Below, piece after piece: positions 37,167 to 45,985 of a stretch of DNA of 64,000 bases. The position numbers and the translations under genes are program-made. The notes beneath the pieces are model-generated. The model worked only from the letters and a program-made list of their open reading frames with translations. It ran no database searches and was not told the origin of the DNA. Within the stretch, counting starts at the first letter, position 1; every line of letters starts with the position of its first letter. This stretch comes from Bacteroidetes bacterium HGW-Bacteroidetes-16 (lineage in GTDB: Bacteria; Bacteroidota; Bacteroidia; Bacteroidales; F082): NCBI GenBank assembly GCA_002840975.1, contig PHDN01000008.1, positions 89,486 through 153,485 of the forward strand, written 5' to 3'.

Positions 37167-38780
37167 TTAATCTTTGATACAACGAATGGATGCTGCATAG
37201 CTGTTGCGGGCTGTGTCCGCGATCCGGAAAATCCTGGAACTGGTATCACAGAGGGCTCTGAAAACAACACTGTCGTTTCCGGGAGTGGAAGTATAGAACA
37301 GAACAGTGTTTAACAATCCAATTGACTCCCCATTCCCCCAGTACCCGCGTCCCAGGGCAGAAAACCCACTTTCGTCGGTGGCTCCGGTGTTCGGCGGGGA
37401 CCAGTGGAAGTACAAGGGTTCTTTCATCTTCCCTCCTGCAACCTCCGGACCTCCGAGGTATGAAACCAGCGTATTCCAATCGGCATCTGTAGGTACATGA
37501 AATCCTGATGGGCAAACAGTTCCATATAACGTGTTATAGATCACATGCCAATTGTACAGGCGGCCGCCAAACCCATCAACACAAACATCGGAGGAGAAAT
37601 GTCGCCATGCTCCCGTTGTCAGGCTCCTCCATTGGTTACAATCCTCCACCTCAGGGATCGGCAATAAATTTTCGTTGTATTTAAGTACATTCAGACTCTT
37701 TTTCATCCAGGTCTGAGTGCCGATCTGCACCGTCCCGGTTCCCAGGTCGTTCATCCCGATCACTGTATTGACCAGGTCAGGTGATGCCGTTCTGGGTGAT
37801 CCGTCACCTCCCCCGGCGAAATTCAACATCAATACCCCACTGGTGTGATAGTCGGGATGGGCCTTCAGGTAATCGTCAATCGGTGGATTGACCTCCTTCG
37901 TAAGCGTAATGATATAATGATCAAGGAGCTGCTCGAAACTGGTGAAATTGATGAACAACCGTTGGTTATGGATAGGGTTGTTTGCAAGCTGGATACCCGC
38001 TTCTATTTCGTCAATTTTGGTGGTGTAGTGCACTGTGGCGCAACTGTAATGATCCTGCACCCATAGCGGAAAACCGCACCAGTTCACAAAATCTCCTTTC
38101 GTATTTTTATCCCAGTCGACATAAAGTCCTGAAGGGATACCCGAATCGGTATTGTGATATCTGCCCATGATGACAATCTTCCCGCGAGCCTCGCACAACC
38201 GGGGCATCGAATTTTCCAGCCAGAATGTATTTGTGAAGTCGGGTCGTTGGCTGATGTAATTATAAACGGCTTTGGCAAAATCATTGTCCGATTCGCCGGA
38301 ATGCTCCTGCTTGATCATATAGATGATTGTTTCGGTTGGATTTGCCTTGAGAAAATCCAGACCGGCGGTCAACAGGTCGTTGAAGTTTTTATGCAGATAA
38401 TAGTCCTGATGGAAAGCGGTCAGAACCCCGTCGTGTTTATCCAGATGAAGCCTGACATCAAACCAGCGGACCCCCAGTTCCATCTGGTTGGAGATATAAT
38501 AATCCTGGCAGATCACGTAGCCATGCTCTGTTCCTTGATTGGATGTGTGCTGATCGGCTGCACAGTCATGCGTTCCCGGGATGGTAAATTGATTCAGGTA
38601 AAGATCACCATCCATGTATGCCATCCAGTTGGGGTTGGAATACGGGAGGGGATCATCTGTGAGATTCACTCTTGGATCGGGTTCTTCCGGAACGTATTCA
38701 ACGTCCCGCTTCCTGCAGGAGGTGAGAATCATGATCCCTCCCAACAGAAAAACAAAAGAAAGAATTGTAATTTTTTGCAT
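37167..38780 (-). CDS. PI-PLC X-domain lipoprotein with C-terminal FISUMP domain (first paralogue)
   Basis: 537 residues. Lipobox ILTSC gives Cys22. The PLC domain holds IPGTHDC (His71), RWFDVR (Arg110) and FHQDYY (His124), with KANPTETIIYMIKQEHSG. The FISUMP domain occupies about 351-537 (VQIGTQTWMKKSLNV, CPSGFHVPTDADWNTL, YAASIRCIKD). It is closest in layout to the third paralogue. First structural gene after the regulatory genes, 21 bp downstream of the short receiver gene. Substrate may be phosphatidylinositol or another phospholipid; none of the copies has lost the catalytic His pair. Confidence 0.88.
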   Translation of the reverse strand: MQKITILSFVFLLGGIMILTSCRKRDVEYVPEEPDPRVNLTDDPLPYSNPNWMAYMDGDLYLNQFTIPGTHDCAADQHTSNQGTEHGYVICQDYYISNQMELGVRWFDVRLHLDKHDGVLTAFHQDYYLHKNFNDLLTAGLDFLKANPTETIIYMIKQEHSGESDNDFAKAVYNYISQRPDFTNTFWLENSMPRLCEARGKIVIMGRYHNTDSGIPSGLYVDWDKNTKGDFVNWCGFPLWVQDHYSCATVHYTTKIDEIEAGIQLANNPIHNQRLFINFTSFEQLLDHYIITLTKEVNPPIDDYLKAHPDYHTSGVLMLNFAGGGDGSPRTASPDLVNTVIGMNDLGTGTVQIGTQTWMKKSLNVLKYNENLLPIPEVEDCNQWRSLTTGAWRHFSSDVCVDGFGGRLYNWHVIYNTLYGTVCPSGFHVPTDADWNTLVSYLGGPEVAGGKMKEPLYFHWSPPNTGATDESGFSALGRGYWGNGESIGLLNTVLFYTSTPGNDSVVFRALCDTSSRIFRIADTARNSYAASIRCIKD

Positions 38781-38801
38781 ATATCATTGATTAATTGTAT
38801 T

Positions 38802-39164
38802 TTACATATCTTGCCAAATAGGCATCATTTTTTTTATCTTTTCCTCAAATTCCCTTTTAACCGAACTTTTTAACATCACCTCAGCTTTCCCATAATCATA
38901 TTCCAATTCTTCCCTGTACATCGCCAGGATTAGTGTCTTGATTGATTTCCATATAGTTAATGCATGTTTAATCATCCTGGTGCACTCTTCTTTTCCCATA
39001 CTAGCATCAATAATCATTAGATGAACCGGAATATCAGCTACAGCGTTGGCCCAATTTGCATCTGATGAATCCAACACCACATGGAAACCATCAATCTGTT
39101 CCAGCACCATTTTCAGGCTTTCGCGGTAGGTTGTATGCTGATCGATGAGGACAATATTAATCAC
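38802..39164 (-). CDS. Stand-alone, degenerate response-regulator receiver domain
   Basis: 120 residues, a receiver domain without an output domain. It is plainly a relative of the full regulator just upstream (LEQIDGFHVVLDSSD against LNQVEGFQVVHDTSD). The phospho-acceptor aspartate is kept (Asp53 in IIDASM) and so is the Lys (Lys99), but the acidic pair is Asp8-Gln9 instead of Asp-Asp and the switch Ser/Thr is Ala81. The second acidic residue is needed for normal Mg2+ binding, so phosphorylation is doubtful. It may act as a phosphorylation-independent binding partner or decoy. It lies 132 bp after the regulator and 21 bp before the first PI-PLC gene. Confidence 0.8.
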   Translation of the reverse strand: MINIVLIDQHTTYRESLKMVLEQIDGFHVVLDSSDANWANAVADIPVHLMIIDASMGKEECTRMIKHALTIWKSIKTLILAMYREELEYDYGKAEVMLKSSVKREFEEKIKKMMPIWQDM

Positions 39165-39296
39165 TGTATCCAGCTAAAAGTCAGGACTGTAAAACTAATT
39201 ATCTCAACATGGATTTTTATCCGGGGATTTATTGGATTCGGGAAGGGATAACCAGTATTTTATCTCGGGGAAAACCCTGAGAACCTGGTAAAAGGG

Positions 39297-39935
39297 CTAG
39301 AGTACGCTATAATATTGATTTTTGATAGCCCACATGATCAAACCGGCGACATTTTTCACACCAGCCTTCAGAAAGATATTGGAACGGTGAGTCTCAACAG
39401 TCTTAACGGAAATGTATAGTTGTTCAGAGATTTCCTGGGAAGTCAGTCCCTGACAGACCAGGGCGATGATTTCGATCTCTCTGTCGGTAAGCTGGTCGCA
39501 TCCGGCAGCCTGATTGGTGTAGCGAAAAGCCATTTTTTGCAGAATATCCTGGCTGAAGTAATTCCCACCCTGATGGACGGCCCGTATGGCCTGTTCCAGT
39601 TCAAACTTATTGGCTTTTTTCAGGACGAATCCTTTCGCCCCGGCATGGATCATCCGGGTATAATGAACCGTATCGGAAAACATGCTGAGTGCAATGACCT
39701 TGAGATCCGGCCTAAATAAAAGCGCCTTTTCAGTGATCTCTATCCCGTTAATTCCAGGCATTTCAATATCCATCAACACCATGTCGATCGGGATATGATT
39801 CAGTATTTCCAGAAAACGGAAACCATCGGAGGTATCGTGCACCACTTGAAAACCTTCCACCTGATTTAATACCAGCGTCAATCCTTCGCGAAACAGATCG
39901 TGGTCATCAATAACTGCAATTTGAATATCCATCAT
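39297..39935 (-). CDS. NarL/LuxR-family response regulator
   Basis: 212 residues. The receiver domain has Asp10-Asp11, phospho-acceptor Asp56 (VLMDIEMPG), switch Ser84 and Lys106. The C-terminal LuxR-type helix-turn-helix is LTDREIEIIALVCQGLTSQEISEQLYIS...VETHRSNI. It is encoded 7 bp after the sensor kinase and is its likely partner. Since the phospholipase genes follow on the same strand, it probably controls them. Confidence 0.93.
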   Translation of the reverse strand: MMDIQIAVIDDHDLFREGLTLVLNQVEGFQVVHDTSDGFRFLEILNHIPIDMVLMDIEMPGINGIEITEKALLFRPDLKVIALSMFSDTVHYTRMIHAGAKGFVLKKANKFELEQAIRAVHQGGNYFSQDILQKMAFRYTNQAAGCDQLTDREIEIIALVCQGLTSQEISEQLYISVKTVETHRSNIFLKAGVKNVAGLIMWAIKNQYYSVL

Positions 39936-39942
39936 GTTAAAA

Positions 39943-41781
39943 TTAAATGGGTAAAGCCATCATGGTTTTTGTTCCTTCATTCTGAGCACTTTCAATGACC
40001 ACACTGCCACCAAATGATTTCATCCTTTGTCTGATATTATATAATCCCATACCCCCGTGATTCTTCACCTCTGTATTGAATCCTTTTCCATTGTCGGAAT
40101 AGGTTATATACAACATCCTGTCGCCGGAGGTAATGGTGAGTGAGATGTGGGTGGCACCGGCATGTTTCATCGTATTGTTAAACAACTCGGTAATGCACCG
40201 GTAAATGGTCAATTCCTTTTTCAGATCAAACCGTCCGGAAAACCCGGAGGTAAAGTTTACTTTTAACCGGTCGTTTTTAGCCAGAGGTGCAATAAAGCTG
40301 TTCAATGCTGCGATCAGGCCAAATTGCTCAAGGACGTGGGGACTGATATTTTGTGAAATGCGCGACACTTCATCGATAGCGTCAGAGATCACCTCCCGGA
40401 GTTTTTTTTGAATCGTTGGTTTATCGCCGGGTTTGGCATCCAGAAAAGCCTGAAAGTAATGGTTGATGGCCGATAATACAGGCCCAAGCCCGTCGTGAAG
40501 ATCACGTGCAATGCGTTTCTGTTCCTGTATCTCGGTTTCAGCCACGGCTTCCATCAACTTTTGGCGGATAACTCCTTTCCTCCTCAACCTGAAGTAAAAA
40601 AAGCCCACAATGAATGCAACAAGCAGGCTGATTGTGATGAAGACCAAAAGGATAAGCTGTCTTCGGTGAAATTCGTTTTTTTCTTTTTCTTTTTTTATTT
40701 TTTGTTCTTTGACCAATAAATCATATTTCGCAGATTGTTCGTTGATTTGCATGTTTATCCTGTCCTTAAAAAAATCGGACTGAAGTTGATAGCTGATTTT
40801 CAGAAGTTCAAAGGCATCCTTGTAATTCCCTGTCAGTTGGCAAATCCTGGCCATCTGGCTGTACAACCTCAGGTAAAGATTTTTGTTTTGATCAACCTCG
40901 CTCATGTCGATGGCCTCCTCAATGGCCCGAAGTGCATGGGTGTATTCTTTTTTGGCAATATATATGTTGCTCTTGTTGATCAAAGCATTCATTGCGTGGA
41001 AGGACCTGCCTGCCTCTAAAAAATTTTCAGCCGACTTTACAGACAATGCCAAAGCCTTCTCATATTCTTTCTTCCTCATAAACTGAAAACTAAGCTCATT
41101 TTGTGCTGCGGCCATATTGGGCTTGCTGTTTATTTTTTCGGATAGTGTTATACATAAGTTCGAATACTTTAAAACGGAATCCGGATAGCTGGTGCGGGGA
41201 TGCCCCCATTCATTATACAAAGCGGCGAGGCGGTTGTAGGCATAGGCCTTGTTTTCATCTGACAGAGTTGATTTGTCAGAAAGCAATTCATTCAACATCG
41301 AAGTTCCTTTGGCATATTCCTGCTTTTGTCGATAAGCTTCGCATAAATTTATGGTGCAAAGTTGTGATTTCTCCGAATTCTCATGAAGCATATTCATACC
41401 ATCCATCAGCAACGGGATTGCTTTATCTGGCATAGATCTTTCTAAGTACTTTGAAGACGAATAGAGGAGGGAATCAATTATTGATAAAGAATCCGGTGCC
41501 GAATACATCTGGTTCTCAATGGTAACATATCTCTTTTTATCGGAACGGATCATACAAAATCTTAAGAAACTGATCCTGGCTTTTTGGATGGCTGAATAAT
41601 CCTTCATAGATGAAGTAAGTTTCTTCAGCTCTATATTTGCTTTTATACTATCTGTTCTTACCGCTGCAAGTGCATGGTAATAAATGGAATCAAACTCATT
41701 TGAAGAGAGGGCGTTTTGGCTGACTAACTTTTCAGTCAGGAGCAGACAAAGCAATATTACGACATTTCTTATGAGGTGCAT
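39943..41781 (-). CDS. Sensor histidine kinase with extracytoplasmic TPR region (HisKA_3 type)
   Basis: 612 residues. A signal peptide (MHLIRNVVILLCLLLTEKLV) and a periplasmic region of about 320 residues with TPR-like helices (YAYNRLAALYNEWG, ALALSVKSAENFLEAG) are followed by one membrane helix (LILLVFITISLLVAFIVGFF) near 380. The cytoplasmic kinase has the phospho-His in RIARDLHDGLGPVL (His429), an N box NNTMKHAG and a G box DNGKGF. Typical NarL-system kinase of Bacteroidota. The TPR part could sense a surface protein or envelope state. First gene of the phospholipase cluster. Confidence 0.92.
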   Translation of the reverse strand: MHLIRNVVILLCLLLTEKLVSQNALSSNEFDSIYYHALAAVRTDSIKANIELKKLTSSMKDYSAIQKARISFLRFCMIRSDKKRYVTIENQMYSAPDSLSIIDSLLYSSSKYLERSMPDKAIPLLMDGMNMLHENSEKSQLCTINLCEAYRQKQEYAKGTSMLNELLSDKSTLSDENKAYAYNRLAALYNEWGHPRTSYPDSVLKYSNLCITLSEKINSKPNMAAAQNELSFQFMRKKEYEKALALSVKSAENFLEAGRSFHAMNALINKSNIYIAKKEYTHALRAIEEAIDMSEVDQNKNLYLRLYSQMARICQLTGNYKDAFELLKISYQLQSDFFKDRINMQINEQSAKYDLLVKEQKIKKEKEKNEFHRRQLILLVFITISLLVAFIVGFFYFRLRRKGVIRQKLMEAVAETEIQEQKRIARDLHDGLGPVLSAINHYFQAFLDAKPGDKPTIQKKLREVISDAIDEVSRISQNISPHVLEQFGLIAALNSFIAPLAKNDRLKVNFTSGFSGRFDLKKELTIYRCITELFNNTMKHAGATHISLTITSGDRMLYITYSDNGKGFNTEVKNHGGMGLYNIRQRMKSFGGSVVIESAQNEGTKTMMALPI

Positions 41782-42140
41782 TGCAGTATGTTTGTTTTTG
41801 ATGTCGGTTGTTTATGAGTTACTTTTTTTATTGTGACTTTTAATGTCGCATCAGTTCCTTGTGTTTTTAGTAAACATGATGTGTTTATCATTATTATAAC
41901 CAAGCAAATGATGTACAATTCAGCCTTCATTGATGCTTTTTTATTTTTTTTGTCAATAATAACAGTCTGTATAAAAACCGTAGTTTAAATCGGGCGAAGG
42001 GTAAAATTAGAAATTATTTAAATACAACCAACATGCTAACTTAGGAGTTTATTGCATTGATGAAGCAACTCTTTTAATTCTTGACTTGATTTTAAATCGA
42101 TTAGTTAAAAGCAAGTTGTAAGATCACCCCTAAAACAGAA

Positions 42141-42168
42141 CAGGCCGGTAGAGGGCTCTACCGACCTG
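42141..42168 (-). terminator. Probable terminator of the ribosomal/rimO block
   Basis: CAGG-cc-GGTAGAG pairs with CTCTACC-ga-CCTG. On the minus strand the hairpin is followed by TTCTGTTTTAGG. It lies 210 bases downstream of the rimO stop codon, rather far, so moderate support only. Confidence 0.45.
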
Positions 42169-42267
42169 ATTCAACCAAAACCAAATTTTCAATTACAATG
42201 ATGTTGTTCGTTTCTAACACCGCCATCATGATTCCAATAGCCATGCCATAACACGCATGTATTTGAT

Positions 42268-42381
42268 ATGGGTATATTTAAAAGTAACATGATTACAGGA
42301 ATTTATGATCCGGAATCCGTTTTAGAAGATAAATCCTACTATTTCGTAGCTCGTTTACGGAAACGTAATGATCGGGTGTGA
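42268..42381 (+). CDS. Possible 37-residue basic peptide
   Basis: A plus-strand frame starting MGIFKSNMITGIYDPE and ending RLRKRNDRV, convergent with rimO and ending one base from its stop codon. It is Arg/Lys-rich at the C-terminus. No promoter, ribosome site or known family supports it. Listed because codon use looks gene-like, but it may be chance. Confidence 0.2.
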   Translation: MGIFKSNMITGIYDPESVLEDKSYYFVARLRKRNDRV

Positions 42382-43677
42382 TTAATTGAACACTTCTCCA
42401 TAAAGATCGAAGAAATCAGCCTTTTTGATGATGACCTGGTAAAATTCACCAATTTTCATATCCTGGATGTTTGCGTCGATCATCACCTCATTGTCCACCT
42501 CAGGAGAATCGAAAGCAGTCCGTCCAACATAGTAGTCGTTTTCTTTTCTGTCGATGATAACACGGAACGTATGACCAACCTTTTCCTGATTGAGGGCCAG
42601 ACTGATGTTTTGTTGTAATTCCATCAACCGGGCTTTTCTGTCTTCTTTTACTTCTTCGGGTACATCGTCCTCTAGCAGGTTGGCCGAAGTACCCTCTTCG
42701 GGTGAATAGGTAAAAACGCCCAGGCGATCAAAACGATAACCTTCTACAAAATCCATCAGTTCCTGAAACTCTTCTTCGGTTTCGCCCGGAAAACCCACGA
42801 TCAGTGTAGTCCGCATGGCAATTCCCGGCACCTCTTTCTTTATTTTGTTCAGCAAATCCACCGTTTTTTGTCCACCCAACCCACGTTTCATCGAGCGCAA
42901 AATACGGCTGTTGATGTGTTGCAGGGGCATGTCGAGATAGGAGCATACCTTTGGATTATCGCGCATGGTTTTCAGCAAACCTACCGGAAAATTGGCCGGA
43001 TAGGTGTAATGCATCCGAATCCATTCAATGCCTTCTACTTTGGAAATTTCCTCCAGCAATTCGGGAAGTACCCGTTTGCCATAAATATCGAGCCCATACC
43101 AGGTGAGGTCCTGCGCTATCAGCAGCAGCTCTTTAACACCCTGAGCAGCCAGAAATTCAACTTCTTTTACAAGATCCTCCATCTTGATGGATTGATGCTT
43201 CCCGCGGATGAGCGGGATGGCACAAAAGGCACAATTGCGGTTGCATCCTTCCGAAATTTTCAGGTAGGCAAAATGTTTTGGGGTGGTCAGCAACCTTTGC
43301 CCGTAAAGTTCGTGCCGATAATCCACATCCAGTGTTTTTAGGATGGCACCTAGATCAGAGGTGCCAAAAAAACCATCAACCTCCGGCAATTCTTCGGTTA
43401 GGTCTTTCTTGTATCGTTGTGAGAGACATCCGGTTACGAAAACCTTTTTGGTCTTCCCGGCTGCCTTCATTTCCAGTGCATTCAATATCGTGTCCACAGA
43501 CTCTTCTTTGGCGTCGTTGATGAAACCACAGGTATTGATGATAATAATATCAGTGGGATTAAGTCCGTCATGTTCAATGTGATACCTGCTTTCAAGCTGT
43601 TTCATCATCACTTCTGAGTCGACCAGATTTTTGGAACAGCCCAGGGTAATGACGTTTACTTTTTGTTTCGAGTTCAT
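42382..43677 (-). CDS. rimO: Ribosomal protein S12 methylthiotransferase RimO
   Basis: 431-residue radical SAM enzyme that adds a methylthio group to an Asp of ribosomal protein S12. The N-terminal MTTase domain has TLGCSKNLVDSE with its cluster Cys and VTGCLSQRY. The radical SAM cluster is CNRNCAFCAIP near residue 140, and a TRAM domain closes the protein (GHTFRVIIDRKENDYYVGR). Length and order are typical. It lies 38 bp downstream of ftsY. Confidence 0.95.
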   Translation of the reverse strand: MNSKQKVNVITLGCSKNLVDSEVMMKQLESRYHIEHDGLNPTDIIIINTCGFINDAKEESVDTILNALEMKAAGKTKKVFVTGCLSQRYKKDLTEELPEVDGFFGTSDLGAILKTLDVDYRHELYGQRLLTTPKHFAYLKISEGCNRNCAFCAIPLIRGKHQSIKMEDLVKEVEFLAAQGVKELLLIAQDLTWYGLDIYGKRVLPELLEEISKVEGIEWIRMHYTYPANFPVGLLKTMRDNPKVCSYLDMPLQHINSRILRSMKRGLGGQKTVDLLNKIKKEVPGIAMRTTLIVGFPGETEEEFQELMDFVEGYRFDRLGVFTYSPEEGTSANLLEDDVPEEVKEDRKARLMELQQNISLALNQEKVGHTFRVIIDRKENDYYVGRTAFDSPEVDNEVMIDANIQDMKIGEFYQVIIKKADFFDLYGEVFN

Positions 43678-43715
43678 TGGTAGTAGATTTAGTATTGTTT
43701 GAGGAGGGCAGGTGG

Positions 43716-44669
43716 TTATCCAAAAAGGCTTTCAACAAAGGATTTTCTGTTGAAGATTTGCAGGTCCTGCATCTTTTCGCCCACACCAATATATTTTACA
43801 GGAATTTTAAAGGTATCCGAAATACCAATCACCACACCTCCTTTGGCGGTTCCATCCAACTTAGTTAGTGCCAGCGCATTAACTTCGGTAGCAGCAATAA
43901 AATGCCTGGCTTGTTCGATGGCGTTTTGCCCTGTGGAAGCATCCAGTACCAGCAGAATTTCGTGTGGTGCATCCGGGATGAGTTTTTGCATCACACGTTT
44001 AATCTTGGTGAGCTCATTCATCAGGTTGACCTTGTTGTGCAGGCGTCCTGCCGTATCGATAATCACCACATCTTTTTGCTGTGCGATGGCCGACTTAAGG
44101 GTGTCGAAGGCTACTGAAGCCGGATCGGCATCCATTCCCTGGCTGACGATGGGTACCCCAACACGATCGGCCCAAATGGTGAGCTGATCAACAGCAGCGG
44201 CACGGAATGTATCACTGGCTCCCAGTATTACGGATTTTCCGGCTTTTTTAAAATTGTAGGCCAGTTTGCCGATGGTGGTGGTTTTCCCAACTCCATTCAC
44301 CCCAACCACCATAATGACATAGGGTTTTTTATTGGCCGGAAGTTCGAAATCTTCTCCGTCACTGGTATTGTTTTCCAATAGAAGTGCCTCAATTTCTTCA
44401 CGCAACAAGGCATTTAGCTCAGCGGTTCCAAGATATTTGTCTCTTTCAACCCTTTCTTCAATCCTCTTAATAATTTTTAGGGTGGTTTGCACCCCCACAT
44501 CCGACATCACCAGCGCCTCTTCAAGGTTGTCCAACACATCATCGTCTACCCTTGATTTACCTGCAATAGCCTTGGTAAGTTTATTGAAAACATTTTGCTT
44601 AGTTTTCTCCAGGCCTTTTTCCAGGTCCTCTTTTTGCTGTTTTTTTGAAAAAATTGAAAATAAGCCCAT
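43716..44669 (-). CDS. ftsY: Signal recognition particle receptor FtsY
   Basis: 317-residue SRP GTPase that docks ribosomes making membrane proteins. I use the ATG at 44669 (MGLFSIFSKKQQK), since an upstream start would place the promoter inside the gene. The N domain is residues 15-100. The G domain has GVNGVGKTTTIGKLA (P-loop), DTFRAAAVDQL, DTAGRLHNK and TKLDGTAKGG. The acidic A region of E. coli FtsY is missing, as usual in Bacteroidota. Cotranscribed with rimO. Confidence 0.95.
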   Translation of the reverse strand: MGLFSIFSKKQQKEDLEKGLEKTKQNVFNKLTKAIAGKSRVDDDVLDNLEEALVMSDVGVQTTLKIIKRIEERVERDKYLGTAELNALLREEIEALLLENNTSDGEDFELPANKKPYVIMVVGVNGVGKTTTIGKLAYNFKKAGKSVILGASDTFRAAAVDQLTIWADRVGVPIVSQGMDADPASVAFDTLKSAIAQQKDVVIIDTAGRLHNKVNLMNELTKIKRVMQKLIPDAPHEILLVLDASTGQNAIEQARHFIAATEVNALALTKLDGTAKGGVVIGISDTFKIPVKYIGVGEKMQDLQIFNRKSFVESLFG

Positions 44670-44708
44670 GTTGAAATATGATTGACAGGTGTGTTGAAAA
44701 AGCCGCGG

Positions 44709-44716
44709 CAAAAGTA
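44709..44716 (-). promoter_or_regulatory. Putative -7 box of ftsY-rimO
   Basis: Minus-strand TACTTTTG matches TAnnTTTG, 40 bases before the ftsY start and just downstream of the terminator at 44734-44768. It marks a new transcription unit. Confidence 0.5.
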
Positions 44717-44733
44717 ATGATAAAAGCACAAAC

Positions 44734-44768
44734 TAAAAAAGCTCTTTCCCTGGTTGAGGGAAAAAGCT
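44734..44768 (-). terminator. Rho-independent terminator after DUF4295
   Basis: On the minus strand, AGCTTTTTCCCT pairs with AGGGAAAGAGCT (one small mismatch zone) around a 5-base loop, followed by a run of six T. It lies 26 bases after the DUF4295 stop codon and separates rpmG-DUF4295 from ftsY. Confidence 0.8.
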
Positions 44769-44793
44769 TCCTGATAGTTTAATCAGATTTTCG

Positions 44794-44949
44794 TTATGAT
44801 TTGCTGGCGAAGTACTCTTGTACCTTGTCAGATGGGATAATATCTTCCTTAAATGAGTAAGCCCCACTTCGGGCAGCTTTGGTCACTTTTATCACTTTAG
44901 CAAAATCTTTTGCTGATGATTGAAGGGTTGCAACAACTTTCTTAGCCAT
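44794..44949 (-). CDS. DUF4295 small ribosome-linked protein
   Basis: 51 residues: MAKKVVATLQSS at the start, FAKVIKVTKAARSGAYSF in the middle, ending QEYFASKS. This tiny basic protein is a Bacteroidota marker always found next to rpmG, probably a ribosomal or ribosome-associated protein. It is 8 bp after rpmG and followed by a strong terminator. Its length makes it easy to miss. Confidence 0.85.
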   Translation of the reverse strand: MAKKVVATLQSSAKDFAKVIKVTKAARSGAYSFKEDIIPSDKVQEYFASKS

Positions 44950-44957
44950 GATCTAAT

Positions 44958-45146
44958 TTATTTAATTTCTCTGTGAACAGTCATTTTTTTAAGGATCGGG
45001 TTGAATTTTTTCAACTCGAGTCTTTCAGGAGTGTTTTTCTTGTTTTTGGTAGTAATATACCGCGATGTTCCTGGCATACCGCTGTTTTTATGCTCGGTAC
45101 ACTCCATGATCACCTGAATTCTTGCGTCTTTACTCTTTTTAGCCAT
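44958..45146 (-). CDS. rpmG: 50S ribosomal protein L33
   Basis: 62 residues: [19 protein letters not shown], then [23 protein letters not shown] and a basic end. Only one of the zinc-type Cys is present (Cys16), so this is the zinc-free form. Bacteroidota usually have rpmB (L28) just upstream; here the next gene upstream is marC and no L28 frame is seen. Confidence 0.93.
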   Translation of the reverse strand: MAKKSKDARIQVIMECTEHKNSGMPGTSRYITTKNKKNTPERLELKKFNPILKKMTVHREIK

Positions 45147-45319
45147 GTCAAACTCACTTTAAAATTTGGTCGGCAAAAATAGAAAATATTTGCCTTAATT
45201 ACAATCTATTTGGTAAAAATTCTATGATTAAATTCGTTTTATCAAAATACGCCCTTCAGTATTTGTTGAAGAATCTGATGTTTAACATTTTACGTCATAG
45301 ATGATTTTTGATTCATTGC

Positions 45320-45949
45320 TTATCCCAGGATTGCTTTAATGTAGGGCGAAATGCCTGCAAAGAAAAACTCTACTGCGATCACCATCACAATCAACCCCAT
45401 GAGTTTCATCATAATTTTATTTCCTATATCCCCTAAAAATTTAGTGATAGCAACTGCTCCAAACAGTGAAATCATCAACACAATGGATACCAATACGATG
45501 GATAGAATCACCAAGCCTTTGTTCACCATGGTTTGACTTTCGCCCATCAGCACTATGGCGTTGGTGATGGCTCCGGGGCCGGCAATCATGGGTATGCCCA
45601 AGGGTGTAATGGCAATATCGTTCACATACTTTTCAGCATCTTTGGCGCTTAACTTCATCGGGCTTAGACGTGCGTTAAGCATGTCGTACCCCATGATAAA
45701 AAACAAAACCCCGCCAACCACTTTAAGTCCGGCTACTGAAATACCAAAAAAATCAAAAAGATATTTTCCTGCAAAAGCAAACAATATGAGCACCAGCGTG
45801 GCCGTGATAATCGCTTTTATTGCAGTTTTACGGCGCTCCCTCTTCGAGAGTTGCGAGGTCATGGTTAGAAACACGGGCATGATACCCATGGGATTCATCA
45901 ACGTAAGGAAAGAGGTGAAATAGAGTAATATGATCGTAAAGTGGCTCAT
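45320..45949 (-). CDS. MarC-family integral membrane protein
   Basis: 209 residues with six predicted membrane helices. Family landmarks are FLTLMNPMGIMPVFLTM at the first helix, GYDMLNAR, and ITPLGIPMIAGPGAITNAI in the middle. MarC proteins are inner-membrane proteins of uncertain transport function (sometimes called NAAT). No operon partner is obvious: ftcD ends 36 bp upstream and rpmG starts 173 bp downstream. Confidence 0.9.
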   Translation of the reverse strand: MSHFTIILLYFTSFLTLMNPMGIMPVFLTMTSQLSKRERRKTAIKAIITATLVLILFAFAGKYLFDFFGISVAGLKVVGGVLFFIMGYDMLNARLSPMKLSAKDAEKYVNDIAITPLGIPMIAGPGAITNAIVLMGESQTMVNKGLVILSIVLVSIVLMISLFGAVAITKFLGDIGNKIMMKLMGLIVMVIAVEFFFAGISPYIKAILG

Positions 45950-45985
45950 TGATACTGTTTAGTTTTTTGAATGGCAAAACGTGGA

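Larger units (their letters stand above)
41782..42381. other. AT-rich 600-bp intergenic region
   Basis: It contains the upstream region of the sensor kinase gene (no TAnnTTTG box found on the minus strand), a hairpin at 42141-42168 that may end rimO transcription, and a 37-codon plus-strand frame at 42268-42381. Nothing else is recognised. Confidence 0.5.

Noticed and set aside
38154..38873. Plus-strand open frame of 239 codons
   Set aside because: It lies opposite the first PI-PLC gene, has no family resemblance, and the minus-strand gene is well supported by lipobox and catalytic motifs.
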